DNA of 64,000 nt from Anopheles merus (GCF_017562075.2 NC_054081.1:18651634-18715633); one strand, 5' to 3'; shown: positions 24,166 through 36,800, counted from the stretch's first letter. Numbers and translations are program-made. The notes: a model not told the origin generated them from the sequence alone.

Positions 24166-24671
24166 GAAAGGTTAGGGACCCAAATTTTCTTCCAACTTCC
24201 AACACTGATCGGGCCGAGTACTCCCGAAGGCTCACGATCGGGGCTACGGGAGAGAAGAAAGTTCACTATTTCGCCTTAGCCCGAGACAAGTGACGGATTT
24301 TTTAGCGTCTCATAATAAAATTATAACTCAAAGGCAGCTTAAAAAACGATTGTTTTTATTAATAATAATTTACTGCGGGCGAAAGAAAGAGTGCTGTTGA
24401 TAACGTCTCAACACAGATCATTCTCTGGCTTATTTAAAAGTGAGTACTGTCATCCATTTTTTGGCCCAAGACAGCTATGAAATGAATGGAAATTGAGTGC
24501 CACGGCGAACGCTGGGCTAGAGTCTAGCCGTATTGGCAACATTACTTTTATCCATTTCAAGGCGGACCCTGAAGCACATAAAAAGAAAAAAAAAAGATTG
24601 GGAAACATTTATGTTAGAAACATTTTTTCCAATATAGAAAGTTCAACACGCTGAATTAGACAATCATGTGG

Positions 24672-24775
24672 TCATGGCGTCCTATATAGATTTTCGAGAC
24701 TTATTAGTATACCGCAGTCGGATAGACAGTCCTTGCCACGGGGAGACGATCCGGTCCGCGAAAGGATGTGACTGA
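24672..24775 (-). mobile_element. Degenerate SINE, second family, copy 2
   Basis: This shares with 3829-3957 the minus-strand order: tRNA-like head remnant, GGACTGTCTATCCGACTGCGG, then AAGTCTCGAAAATCTATATAGG. It is shorter and more diverged, and the B box region is not recognisable. Confidence 0.4.
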
Positions 24776-24981
24776 TTTTGACTGATTTTTGATTGATTTG
24801 ACTCAAGACGGGAAGAAACTATTCGTAAACAAATTACTAAAGATCTTTCAGTATGACATATTACGCCATTGTAATCTTTTAACTTTAACTATGGAGATAA
24901 GATACACTTAAGTCTGGTTACAGTAATTACCGACGCAAAACATGCAATACAAAGTTTTAGATATAGTGAAGTATCTATTTT

Positions 24982-25086
24982 GGGCGATATCGTGGTACAG
25001 TCGTCAACTCGTACGACTTAACAACATGCCCGTCATGGGTTCAAGTCCCAAATGGACCGTGCCTCCGTACGTAGGATTGGCTATCT
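24982..25086 (+). mobile_element. SINE200 copy B, 3' truncated
   Basis: The head matches copy A nearly exactly through box A (TGGTACAGTCG), box B (GTTCAAGTC) and CCGTGCCTCCGTACGTAGGA. It breaks off at about 25086 in a TCTATCTTTC simple sequence. The 3' body and GAA tail are absent. It lies next to an opposite-strand LINE relic. Confidence 0.8.
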
Positions 25087-25114
25087 TTCTATCTTTCTCT
25101 CTTGTTGGCCTGCT

Positions 25115-25440
25115 CACGATAGAGTATGTCGATGTGCCATGGCCCGGTCAACAATCATTCTCCAGGATTCTCGGTCCCTGACACCCGATCTCCGACAGTT
25201 CTCACTTCACCTGATCCAGCCATCGAGCTAGCTGTGCTCCCCTGCGCCTTGTGGCGAATTGGATCGCTGTTTAACACCGTCTTAGTGAGGCATGAGACAG
25301 GCATCCTCATGACATGCCCCAGCCATCCTATTCTACCAGCCTTCACCACCGTCAGGGTACTCGGTTCTTCGTACAGCTCAGCAAGCTCGTGGTTCATCCT
25401 TCTCAGCCACACTCCATACTCGAACACACTGCCAAAGATG
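25115..25440 (-). pseudogene. C-terminal relic of a non-LTR ORF2 (I/Loner-like)
   Basis: On the minus strand the frame reads FGSVFEYGVWLRRMNHELAE, LYEEPSTLTVVKAGRIGWLG, HVMRMP. This matches the conserved C-terminal tail of I/Loner/Outcast-type ORF2 proteins (GVWRRRMNHEL and RLRWLGHVxRM). After a frameshift it continues as WRMIVDRAMAHRHTL and a stop, the expected end of such proteins. The reverse transcriptase domain is absent. The relic at 5885-6310 ends where this one would begin in an intact element. Confidence 0.65.
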
Positions 25441-25491
25441 GTCCAGAAGAAATAAAAATGTCCTATAAGTATCAAATAATAATTCCTCTAG

Positions 25492-25680
25492 CATTTTCAT
25501 TTCATTTCATTTCATTTCATTTCATTTATTTAATACAATATCCGCCATTAAGGCTAAATATAATAGACTTAAAACTAATTAAATACTAACCAATAAACAA
25601 AATAATTCATGAAAAACTAAGCCTAACTAACCTAGTCTTGACCTAGCAAAAAAGAAAAGAAAAAAAAACAAGGGTAGAGC
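25492..25680 (-). mobile_element. Non-LTR retrotransposon 3' end with (TGAAA)n tail
   Basis: On the minus strand, an AAATA-rich 3' UTR with GCCTTAATGGCGGATATTG leads into ATTAAATAAATG and about seven TGAAA units (25492-25530). A pentamer tail after a TAAATAAA-like segment is typical of insect LINE 3' ends. The upstream limit is not visible. It abuts the minus-strand ORF2 relic 25115-25440 but lies on its 5' side, so it must belong to a different insertion. Confidence 0.45.
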
Positions 25681-28600
25681 GTAGAGACTATCATAAACTT
25701 AACAAAAAAAAGAGAGTAATAGAAAACTAAGGAGAATAATTAAAGGGAATTAGAAGAAAAAATACGGTTACGGAAAGAGTTAAGAGAGGAGTCGAAATCA
25801 AAGAGATAGTAAAAGTGGTTAAACAACCTGAAACAGGACAGAAGAGGGTCATTGAAAGTATAAAGAGTATGACGTGTTTCAATTGACAGAGGATCACGTG
25901 GACGAAGAGAACAAGATATGAATATGTTTTAATATGAATATGTTGAAACCAGCAATTTTTCTAAGCTGCAGTCCAAGGGGTAAGAAAGTGACAGCTCTAC
26001 AGTATAACCGAATATGTCAACGCCTACTTCCGAACGATACTATATCTCGCCGAAAGAGTCTATTATATGCCTGAACAAAACTACAACTCGCTAAACTTGC
26101 AAGGATTTTGTATCATCTCCAAAATATTCCTAAAATTTTGTGCTCTTGCTTTGTTATTTTTGATTGTTCATACGTTCATACTACCCCTCCCTGTTAAATA
26201 AATGATTTAACATTACAATTAGTTTTTAGCACAGGTACTACCAATGTTGAACCATGCTTGGATGATATCATTCTAGGAAAGACAGCAATATCACCAATCT
26301 TCTTAATATCATTAGCCATTTCTTAATATCATTAGCCAATTTTTTTTCTAAATTTTTAAATTTAGTAGTTTAAGCGCAAAAAAAAACGCATTTTTCTCAA
26401 CGCCCATTGCTTCAAAAGTTTGCCGACCGCTGGTAAAGTGAGATATTTGTTGAATGAATTGTTGAGATAGAGTTGAAAGTCTTGGGTCCTGCTGAGGTTG
26501 TTTCCGGCATATCGCCATAAGTTAATTCTATCTAGAGTGTTCTGGATACTATATATATATCTTCTCTGTAGAAGATGATGCCTATGATATTTAGCACCTG
26601 CAACTTGCTAGACGTCCTTAGCACTATTGCACCCCAAAAATGCGAAAACCCTGATGGTGCACAATTCATTCGTTTTGAGATGCTACTTCACCAGATAGCA
26701 ATCACTATTTTCCAAAACAACATCCTTCAATTCAAATCTACTCAACGTTCCCGCCCGGTCAGCGAATGCTTCATGAAAGCTGGCAATGGAGGGGGAACAG
26801 CGTGGACAAAACAATGAATATGCTAATGCATTTCCCATTATGACAGCCGTCAACTGTTCGCGGCTGATTGACTGCCATATGTGCAGCACACATCGACACA
26901 CGGGAACGCTAAGTGTTTGCGAAAACAATAGCCTTCCGGTGGCCGATGGTGCAAGGCACCCCGTGTGCACTTGTAGCTCTACCCCCGCTTGGAACACAAT
27001 GGACGGATATCGGACCGGAAGCAAGCGTTCGTTTGGGAGGGTGGTGGGTGGTGATTTTTTTTTTGTTTTCAGCTTCAGCTTCCAGCAGCAGAGCGCCGCT
27101 GTGCTGTAGTGCGCCACAAGTGGGCCCAGTGCTGGAGTAACAACAAGTGAATTCCAGTCGTCTAGCATCCCTTCGCACATTGAAGGACACAAATGCAAAT
27201 CCGGGTGAAGGTAGCAGACAGTGCGTGGTCAACCGTAGTGCCTATTGTTTGGCCGCCCATATCGAGTGTCCTTCAGTCGGGCTGCCGAGTCCGAGCAATT
27301 GCAGCGCGTTCGAGTCCGCGGGAGAGAGGCGCACACATTATTGAAATTCGTAATGCGCCTTTTCTAGACGTTGCGATATCGATCAATCAGCCTTTGCGCT
27401 GTACCCACGGAGCGCTGGTGTGGGATGATGGTTGCTGGATTCAAGTGGTGTGGTTCCTGTTGAGCGTCGAGGTTGTGGCAGCATTCCAGCACCTTGCGCT
27501 TTTTCGACACCCATTAAAACAAGCGAAGAAGGAGTTGAGGAAAGCTAAACCAAAATAGAGAGAAAAAAACCGCACTTCCATTCCTTCTGGTGATGGGGTA
27601 ATGGGTAAGGTAGTGGGGCCGGCACGTTAATTAAATTCCATCCGCATGTCCGCATGTTCTCGAGGCAACGAGCCCGTGTCGTGTACGGAGGGTAAGTACG
27701 TGCGCTTCCTCACAGATTGCTCCCCGGGCTGCTTGCCCGAGATGCTTACTACGTTGTCCTTCGGCATTGACGTGCTGGGTGTCCAGTGAAACAGCCCCTT
27801 AAAGATAAAGACGGCATGCTATGTTCGGAAACCCTTTCTCGCAGCCCTGAAAATCAGCCCAACCTGAGCGCATGGCTCAACATTGTTTTGTGTATTTTGC
27901 TTGAAATTCCTAATGAAGTAATTTCGATTTTCCCAAAACGTTTAACACGTGCACCGAGCGGGAGATGTTTTTGAAGGGATCAACAAGTTTTCGGCACTAA
28001 ATTTTCAAAGGTAAACCCACTTGCTTCGCACTACGCAAAGGTGGCAATGGAGGCAAAAAAAAGAACATTCGATACAAATATTTTTTGAACAACCTTTTCC
28101 GCCGCGTTCGGTGTGTCCGGTTTCCCAAAGAACAAAAGCAGTAATTAAGAGGCGTAGGAGTGTGAGGGCTTTTTGAGAGGGAAATATTTTCGCTTCCGCG
28201 CTAGCGCCATATTGAGGTGGAAGCAAACACCAAAAAAAACAGGCCATTAGTTTGCCCACGGGTTTTCACATAAAGTCCACCGTAAAGTCCCCAAAATAAG
28301 ATCCAGAGAGTAGGAGCAAGGACAAAAGTGGGAGGGGAAGGGGGGGGGGTATACATTTTTCCGTGCGTTTGTGCGATTTCATTTTAAATTTCATTAAACT
28401 TCGATGTCCGGGGATGCGAGGATGGTGCCAAAAATTGTCCGCAATAAAATTTTATATGACGGTCCTTTAATTAGACGAGCAAGTGGCGTTGAATTAAAAC
28501 TAAAAAAATGCACATCCACACAAAGCAAAATAATCGTCCAGTGCGACACGCGAACTGCGAGGAAGCGAGCGGTTATGAAGGTTCGATAAAAAACAAATTA

Positions 28601-29352
28601 AAACTCGCCCATTTACTGATTTGCTTTGTAAATGAGAGACATGCACACAGGCCCGACTCAAACCTCTAAGGTAACTATTTTTTGGTGTTGTTCTCGACTT
28701 AGCCCTTTACCATCTCATTGCAGCCAGCGGAGGGGAACTAAACGCTTGTCGAAGCATCAGCAGCTACCTGCTCCAATGGTAATGGGCGGAAAGTTTGCCA
28801 ACCGTTTGCCAACATCAATTAATGGCGAGCGTGCGGATAATTCGGTCATTCGGTGGATATTGGGCTGGCATCGGGCAGCACCGTTCTGGATGACATTGTG
28901 ACCTGGCAATAATTGAACACTACCGAAAGGAGGGGGAATATAAGCGATGGAAATAAAGTTGCTGTTGTTTGTGCTTATTAACATCAAGCTAAGCGCACGG
29001 CGAGCGGATAAATGGGTTGAAGGTACTGGAGAATAGTGGAGAATGGCAATATATTTAAACCATACGCCTCATAATAATAAACAACAAAGGCGAGCAAATA
29101 GTAAATTTGATTAGATTTGGATTTTCCAGAATTTACAGAAAAAAGTAACATAAAACAGTCAAGAATAAGGCACTACATCTGATTTTCTGTTATTGTGTAC
29201 AAAAACCTAAAAAATATGTAATCAGTTTACTCAATCAATTAAAAGCAATGAATTTAGAATCATTTATTTACATCTAATTATCTGCAAAACTCTATAAGTT
29301 TTGGTTTATTATTATGCTACAAAACAAAACAGTGAAAAGAGGAGCTTTAGAC

Positions 29353-29425
29353 CAGTGATGTCAAACTCGTTATGGGTCGCGGACAGGATTGCTGTTAAAA
29401 ATATTCCCGCGGGCGGCAGTTCAGC
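29353..29425. mobile_element. Possible hAT-like terminus, truncated
   Basis: CAGTGATGTCAAACTCG followed by TGGGTCGCGG resembles the left end of the hAT-like element at 209-411 (CAG, CAAACT, GTGGGCCGC). The matching inverted end was not found downstream, so this is at most a fragment. Confidence 0.35.
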
Positions 29426-30055
29426 GGGAAGGGGTGTAGGGATGGTAGCAGTGATTGAATATTCCAGTTTTAAATCTGTTTCAAATTGATCCTTATTCAA
29501 AACTTAACAAAACAGACAGAAAGGATTCGGTGGATGTGGAGGTTTCTCTTACCTTTTTTTAGATTATAATTAAGTATTGACTAAAAGGACATAGGGATGA
29601 TTTTCCCACTATTTTGGAATAATTTTTGGTTAATCATTTTTAGTGTTTGGTCATTTGGTAGTTCCTCCTTCACAATTGCTTTCCCTCGGCAAAAACATCA
29701 AAGACATAATCATAGTTACATTTTTTTATAAACTCCAACGAATTTATTCACGTCAATTTCACAAATCGATTATTATAAAAAATAAGGGAACATTATAAAA
29801 AGTTAAACTGAACAACAATTATTATTTATTGCCCCAGGTATGTGCTAACTTTGAGGCTTCTTGAACAATTCTTTATCCTCATCGATGTATGAAGATGATA
29901 TACGAGGTTTACTCTTCGGCCAAGCGAGTGCAAAAACAGAGAACAGTTTCTAAAAACACGCATGGAAACTCAAGCTTAGCCATTTTATTAGTCTAAACAT
30001 AGGAGCCATTTGACAACGCCAATGACTAATAACGATAATTCATAATTATAGCACT

Positions 30056-30230
30056 TCTTCTTTGGCTCAACAACCGCTGTCGGTCAAGGCCTGTCTGTAC
30101 CACTCGTGGGGTTGGCTTTAAGGGACTTATGGAAGGATAATTAGTCCGACGTATGGCGGCACGATCGATTTTGGGCTTGAACCCATGACGGGCATATTAT
30201 TAGGTCGTACGAGTTGACGATTGTACCATG
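30056..30230 (-). mobile_element. SINE200 copy C
   Basis: Reverse complement of the SINE200 layout: it starts in TCTTCTTTGGCTCAACAACC (the 3' end), with the B box complement GGCTTGAAC near 30173 and the A box complement near 30220. AGCACT occurs immediately outside both ends (30050-30055 and 30231-30236), a possible short target duplication. The copy is slightly diverged and shorter than copy A. Confidence 0.8.
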
Positions 30231-30889
30231 AGCACTACATCGGTTAATATTGACTAGGAATTTTAGTCGAACTCATTGCATTCTCGGCTTGTTTAATATG
30301 CTTGGTATTTCGAGATTTTTAAACATATTGGTTTGAATTTCGGCGAAGTATGGCGAAAGAGTACCCTCATCAATCGAGAGAATAAAGCGGTATTTCAATA
30401 CGTAGTTTCCCAACTGTTGAAAAAGCCTCAAAGTCAAAATATGAGTGAAAATATGACGAGTCCGTTTTTAGGGTCCGGCGCTTGTCACATGCCATCTTTG
30501 CGGGTACCTTACTAAAGAAGCCACTATGAGAAAATTACTCGAACTGTTAAGACTGCATATTGAAGACTTTATCCAAAGCGAAACAAAATAAGCACAACCG
30601 TTTTTCTTGTCTTCTACAATCTACAATCTGTTCCTGCTTCATTAACTGCCAAACTTCTTCGCGGGCCGTATGTTGGAATGTCTGATTTAGACCAAACATT
30701 ATTAATGTGTCCCCAAAATACGTGGATTCGGAGATACGCGCCTTTTTCAATTTGAAAGTTCTTTCAGAAAGTCACTCTACTTTGGCATACGCGAAATAGT
30801 CAAAAACGAACAAAAAATTACATGATTAGTCGGAACCATAGGAAGTCACCTCCTTCTTCAAGCAAAATTACACGAAAATTACACAAGCA

Positions 30890-31110
30890 AACTGAAAGCT
30901 TCAGTAATGATTTTAACTGAAAGCAATTCAGTAACAGATCGTTTTGCAGAATGTCATATTTTTACTGATTTTCAGGAAAACAATTAACTGGGTACATTTC
31001 AGTAATGTACATTTTACAGAAAATTGGCAAAATCATTGTCAAATTTGCCGATTCATCAGATATTAGTAAAACAAATTACTGAAAATGCAGTAAATCATTC
31101 TCTAAAAAGT
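30890..31110. repeat. Cluster of CAGTAA/TTACTG hexamers
   Basis: Four CAGTAA and two TTACTG hexamers occur within about 210 bp. A second cluster with three of each lies at 32505-32660. The two may be copies of one AT-rich element, but I could not define ends or inverted termini. Confidence 0.3.
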
Positions 31111-31553
31111 GTAAAAATCTCCACACAACTGTGCTCAACTTGCTCAAATTTTGTGGTGACCGTGATTGCTCACCGAACCATCAAACTTGTTTCGACAAAA
31201 TATAGCTTAAATTTGTTTCAAACTTAATGAAACATGAATGAACATGAGTTGTAGGGTTAAACAGGGAAAAATGAGCATAAGGGGCAAAATGGACACCTAT
31301 CTATTTAAGTATTATTTCACAGTTCTATGAACACCATGTAAGTTTTATAACCCTTAAATAACAAATAAGCAATAAAAATGCATAATAAGATTTAGTAGCA
31401 TATTGATGTAACTTTTGCCACTTTGAAAATAAGCTTAAATCAGTGTCACAAAGATGTGTGGAAGTTTTACATGCTATATTTTTAAGGTAATTTAATGCGT
31501 ATTTTTACTAATATAATAAATGATCAAATGGCCAAACAAACAAATATAACATA

Positions 31554-31770
31554 GGGCCGCTCTGGTGGTACAGTCGTTAACTCGTATGATTAAAACAACA
31601 TGCCCGTCATCAGTTCAAGCCCCGAATAGACCGTGCCTCCATACGTAGGACTGACTATTCTGCTATGGGTAATCAATAAGTCACTGAAAGCCAAGCCCGC
31701 TTCTCACTAGTGGGTTCAGGCAGGCTTTGACCGGCAGCGGTTGTTATGCCAAATAAGAAAGAAGAAGAAC
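31554..31770 (+). mobile_element. SINE200 copy D
   Basis: This starts GGGCCGCTCTGGTGGTACAG, the most complete 5' end of the four copies. It carries box A and a slightly decayed box B (AGTTCAAGCC), and ends in AAGAAAGAAGAAGAAC. The flanks (AACAAACAAATATA and ACAAAAAAAAATA) are similar but too simple to call a target duplication. Confidence 0.85.
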
Positions 31771-32229
31771 AAAAAAAAATACAAAAATGCTTCACGTGGG
31801 GCAAAATAGGCAGATGCTCTTGACAGATGAGAGCTTGGTGAGGCTATGGTGTTGTATTTGTCCCCACAATAATGGTAACATGTACAGCTTCAAAAGATTT
31901 GATTTTGTAGATAGAAACATGTTAAAATAGTTTGAATTTTAAGAATATATTCTTGGAATTTGAAGGGCTTTCCTGAACAACAAAAAAAAAGCTAGGAAGA
32001 GAATACGTTTTACACACCGTGCGCAAAAGCTTTGATCATCACCCAAGCGCTGTTGTTGTGGTTCATATTGCCCTGCGTTTAAAAATAGCGTCTCGTAAAA
32101 CGTCAACTTTTATTTTATATTTTTTTCATGTGTTTCAAAGAACGTCTCCGGCTTTTGCCGTGGCCGCAGTGAATTGCGATGTAAATCTTATTTTTGCTAT
32201 GTATTTTTTTTCTCAATCGAACTGTTACA

Positions 32230-32289
32230 TCTTAATTAGGCCATACGGCCCGTTGAAGATTAAATAAATAATAATAATAATAATAATAC
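32230..32289 (+). mobile_element. Possible LINE 3' end with (TAA)n tail
   Basis: TTAGGCCATACGGCCCGTTG is followed by AAGATTAAATAAATAATAAT and about six TAA units. A TAA-repeat tail is known for I-type non-LTR elements. No coding sequence is attached that I can recognise. Confidence 0.35.
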
Positions 32290-32504
32290 TAATGTGTTTA
32301 AGTTATTATTAGGCTATGCGCCGATTTTCATCCATAAATAAATGGTGGAGGCATATAATAATGTGAAAAAAAAATGTTTGTTTTGTGGCAAATTCATTGC
32401 ATAACATGCATTGCATAACCCCGCTCTCCCCTACGGACTGCCTTCCTGCCAATCAATAAAAACCTCAATTTGATTTTTTTCATCACTTTTTAATCGTCAT
32501 CAAT

Positions 32505-32660
32505 TACTGAACAATCAGTAAATCTGAATGGCTTTACTGTGATTTCAGTAAACGAGCTGCAATTTAGGTCAGCATTCAAGATTATTGAACGGTAAACTAA
32601 AAATACTTTAACTGAAACAATTACTGATCTTTCAGCTGACACTGAACTGCAGTAAACCAA
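32505..32660. repeat. Second cluster of CAGTAA/TTACTG hexamers
   Basis: Three CAGTAA and three TTACTG in about 155 bp; see the similar cluster at 30890-31110. Confidence 0.3.
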
Positions 32661-32975
32661 ATTGTATGTAGATATATTTAGGCTAAAAGCTAAAAAATAT
32701 GACACTCGCGGATAGTCAAGCCCATTAGCATCCTTTTACATAGAGTCAATCCTACCTAAAGGGTAATACATGGACGTCATCAATATAAAAAAGAAGTAAA
32801 AACAAAATATTTCCTACGACCAGTACTCTCTTTAGGGTTGTTTCCCCTGCAATAAATACAAACTCTAGCCAAGTTTCAGGAATTATGGATGTTAGAATCT
32901 AATCGAATCGATAGAATCGATGATCGTTCAATTTTAAACCGTCGTGTAACAAATTGATTTTATCGAAACGTTCTA

Positions 32976-33870
32976 GCGGAATTTGGGGCAAGTGTGCCAC
33001 CTGAAGAATTTCAAGTTATAACCCACTAAAACGTGTTTTTCAAAAGCCGATTTAAATCTCATAACCATTTTACATCTATTTCCTCACTTATAAATGAGTT
33101 TCGCTTGAAAAAAGTGCAAACAAAACAGTTTTTGAAGCGTTTTAAAAAGGGTCCAAAAAGACGTTATTTTTTGGGCTATGGGGCAAGAGTGCCACTCGTA
33201 TGGGGCAAGACGGCCACCTGGTTAAAATAATCGTGTTTCTTAGATAATTAGAAATTATTACGTTTGTACCACTAGTGTATGTATTCCTACATGTATTTAG
33301 TCCTCAATGAACCCTTTTTGATCACCAACTGTACCACAATATGGTTTGTTACTGTTCTGTTTTTCTGACGTGGAATCCGCTCACAATAGCGCACCATACC
33401 GCTGTACGCTACAACAATGTTTACATTTTTGACAGCTCGCGCCTATGAAAGATAGTGGCACACTTGCCCCAAATAGAGATGGCTCTTTTGCCCCAAAAGT
33501 TGTAACTTTTTTGAAATTGAATTTTTCAGTGACAAAAAGAAAGTTTTTTTCAACTAAACCCACAAAAAATTTCACGTTTTCTCAGCTATACGGTGATGTA
33601 AATATTTTCTCGGTTGATTGTTCGCATGATTTTTGAGAGCTTATTTGATTGGATGAAAAAATTATAATATTCTGCTCAATTTCGAAACTCAATATAAATC
33701 AGTTTAAAACAATGGGAAATATCGATTGGTCTCTATGAAATTAGGCTCAGAATGCCTAGTCATTGGAAAGCAACCAACTGTATACACAATTGATCATTAA
33801 ACTAAAGTTTTTAAGGAAAAATGCTTGGTGGCACTCTTGCCCCGTATGGCACACTTGCCCCAAATTCCGC
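32976..33870. mobile_element. 895 bp MITE with TA duplication and internal motif array
   Basis: The termini are perfect 24 bp inverted repeats beginning GCGGAATTTGGGGCAAG. A TA on each side (32974-32975, 33871-33872) suggests a TA target duplication. The 14 bp motif GGGGCAAGNGTGCC occurs seven times with small changes: plus orientation at 32985, 33180 and 33202; minus orientation at 33457, 33481, 33830 and 33848. All therefore point inwards. No transposase frame is present. The TA target fits Tc1/mariner-like or other TA-targeting elements, and I cannot assign a family. Confidence 0.75.
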
Positions 33871-36800
33871 TACAAGCTTACTCACGTTTGCTAAGCTTGT
33901 AATTGCCAACAAAAATGAAACCTCAATGAGCTGCTGGGAAATACGTCTCGATCCTGTGAGTGTTGTGTTAAAAGAAGTGCGTTTTTAAGAAGATATGTTT
34001 GACATCGGTCACGTAAATTTTCAATTTGTTTTACACTTTTTTTACCCATTCCTATACTTTACCACAAGACTCAAGCATATCTGGCCGGCTAGGAAAGCTA
34101 GGAGCCACTTGGCCCCAATTAAACACTACACCGTGCTGCACCGAGTCGCACTTGAGATTCGAGCAAGGGACTAAAATCGTCAGACATAAGGGGGGAAGAA
34201 AATACACAAAAAACCCATGTCCCCGTTCCACGTGGAATCGAAACCAATCAAAGTGAAACAAAGCGCACCACCAAGTGCTAGAAAACCCCCAGCAATGGTC
34301 ATGGAGCATGATGATTGGGTGCATGAAATGAAGACCCGGAACTCGTCAGACACCACCTGAGACCACATACACATACACACGGAGAATGTTATTCTTTCGC
34401 GTTCTGCACGAGATGAAACACTTCAGCTCGACGGGTACGGAAATTATCAAACTATCCTTCGCCCCCTAACCCCGGCTGCCCCCCAACTGATGGCCACTGT
34501 CGAGTGACGCTTCCGTGCACATATGACGCCGTACGACAGATGCAGGATGATGAAATATTTATTCTGCTGCTGCTCATCATTGCCTCGGGGGTGCTGGAAC
34601 GCGGGTGGTATCCTCGGTACCTCTGGTTGTGACCAGGTTTCTCCGGGCCGGGGAGTTAATTTGATGAATTGAGATAAGTTTCTCGTTATCCGTTACCCTG
34701 GTGAAGTCGGTGTATGTGTGTGTATGAAGGAGGTGTACCGTATCGTTTCCCCGTAGGTTAAAAGGATGCTTTTGCACACCCAGAACCGACACATGCACAC
34801 GCATCCCTGGTACCTTCGTGGCATGCTAGTAGTTTCTCGTGGTGTTGTCGTTTGCCGCAGTACGTTTGCAGCGCCAGCCGGGACGAAAATGGTTTAATTT
34901 GATTAATTCGCTTCCGGGTAAGGTACAATTAAGTAATTGAGCAACAGCGGCGAGCGAAACCAGTTAGCCGTGATGCCAACACACCGGAAAGCGATATGCG
35001 GAAACCGTCGGCAGTCGGAGTGGGAAGGACGGGAAGCATGGGATTTTTATTACAACTGGTCAGCTCTGCCCGTGCTCGGAACAAACCGCCCGGAGGGCAC
35101 GGTACAGCGAAAGCATTCCCGACCAAACCGGCCCGAACCTGTTTGTGTGTGCGTCCTGGCTACCTGCGGTCGTGAGCTAGTTTGTTTTTGGGAGTGGGTG
35201 GAGTGAAACGGCAGAACTTCGCTGTGATCCATCCGTTTGCTGAGATTGAGGTTAGTTATTTATGAACCGCAACCGCTACATTCAATTGCGCTTCACGAAG
35301 GTATGTGTGTGGGTGTGTGCGCGCGTGTGTTTGTGGTTATGGGAAAGACAAACCACATGCTGATTTGGCTTTCGATTAGGCATCTGCCGGTTTATCAATA
35401 ATGCAGCGATGAGGTTTGCTCGCACAGAACAAGCGATTATTGATATCAGGTTGTCGCGGAACATGACAATCACTGTTGAATTGATTCCAAATTGCCCTTT
35501 CCGATAATGTTTGCATAGCGCGAATTCAGGCAGCTTGTGTTTGTGTCAGGTGGCACAATGGCGCCTAAAAGTATACACTTCACAAAACGCAAATCCAGCG
35601 CGGAAGCTGATTTGCCCTTTCCTCAAAGACACGGCGCCATTGAAAACAGTTTGTGATGTTTCTTTGTGTCGATGTGGTGTGCTTTTTCCCAGCCCCACTC
35701 GCTGTTAAATGCGAAACTTGTGAAAATCGAAACATTGCACAGGTGACTGCTGGCTTATACTTCGTCTGCTGAGCTGGAAGCCTTTTCCGTTTATGTGTGT
35801 TTTTTCTGCTGCTGCTGTGTGTTCGCTGGCAGATAGTTTCATTGTGTGTATAAAATTTTATTCCCCTTCTCGCAAGTCCTTCGCTCAGCAATGGACCAGC
35901 TTAAGGTAAATCGCCGAGAAATCGGAAAACTTCCCTCAATGGGCTGCACTGTCGAAGTGGTTGTGGGAGAAGCTGCACAGCGGTTGTGTATGAGTAAATA
36001 GTGCCGGAACACCTTGCAGAACTGGCGCCGTTCGGAAGCACACGGAGGATTAAGCGACGGATGAAAAATCTGTCCTTCATCAAGCTTCATTCAAAGGCAA
36101 TGGAGAGAGGGAGAGGGAAGGGATGTAGGACAAAGTACGCAGGAGACATGAAGGGACGGGACGGTCGAATTAAAAACAACGTCGGGTAAGGTTTTTCACT
36201 CGAACTTTCAATGTTGGATCATGTTTCTCCTTGACCTCTTCCTTCGCTCTCACTTCGCCCCTTGCACGCTGTAATTGAGCAGCCTGAAGCCGCGTTGGGA
36301 GGAAAACACACCGAAGCACCCGCTCGGGCTCTGTTGCATCTTGCAGTGGAGAAAACTTTTCCACCAGCAACGGATTTTCACCAATTCACCGAACAAAGAA
36401 ATCGAAACTAACCAGAACACATCAACAGGAGCTTGAGGTGGAGTAGGAGGTATGGGACGAGGAGTGATGATCCTTCAGCCACATTATCCTTTCACCGGCT
36501 CATCGTTCTTGCATCCTCTCGTGTAATTCCACTTTACAGAAACAGGAACAAAAACATTTTTTGGACCAGCATCGCCCAAGTAATGTTAAACATCAGTCAT
36601 CGTTGCTCGTTTATGGTTTCAGGTTGCCTTTGCCTCGTGGTTTGGATCGTTCCGTTTTGTTTTGCGCGTGCTGCTCCTACTGCTGTGGTTCAAGTTTCAA
36701 GGCGAAGCTGGAGGAGGGCAAATTGATACACCCGGTCGGGCGCGCGTTGGTGGTGCGATATGCAGGAGAATAAATTATGCAAATTCTCCCTTTACCGGAT

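Larger units (their letters stand above)
22300..34000. other. AT-rich transposon-dense block
   Basis: About 11.7 kb dominated by transposon remains, listed individually, with a base-balanced island at about 26600-28900 that has no recognisable element. Unassigned AT-rich stretches are about 25700-26560, 28990-29350, 29430-30050, 30240-32230 (outside SINE D) and 32300-32970. No cellular coding exon is supported. Confidence 0.5.

Noticed and set aside
33381..33636. Opposed short frames inside the 33 kb MITE
   Set aside because: They are made by inverted copies of the internal motif and have no transposase features.
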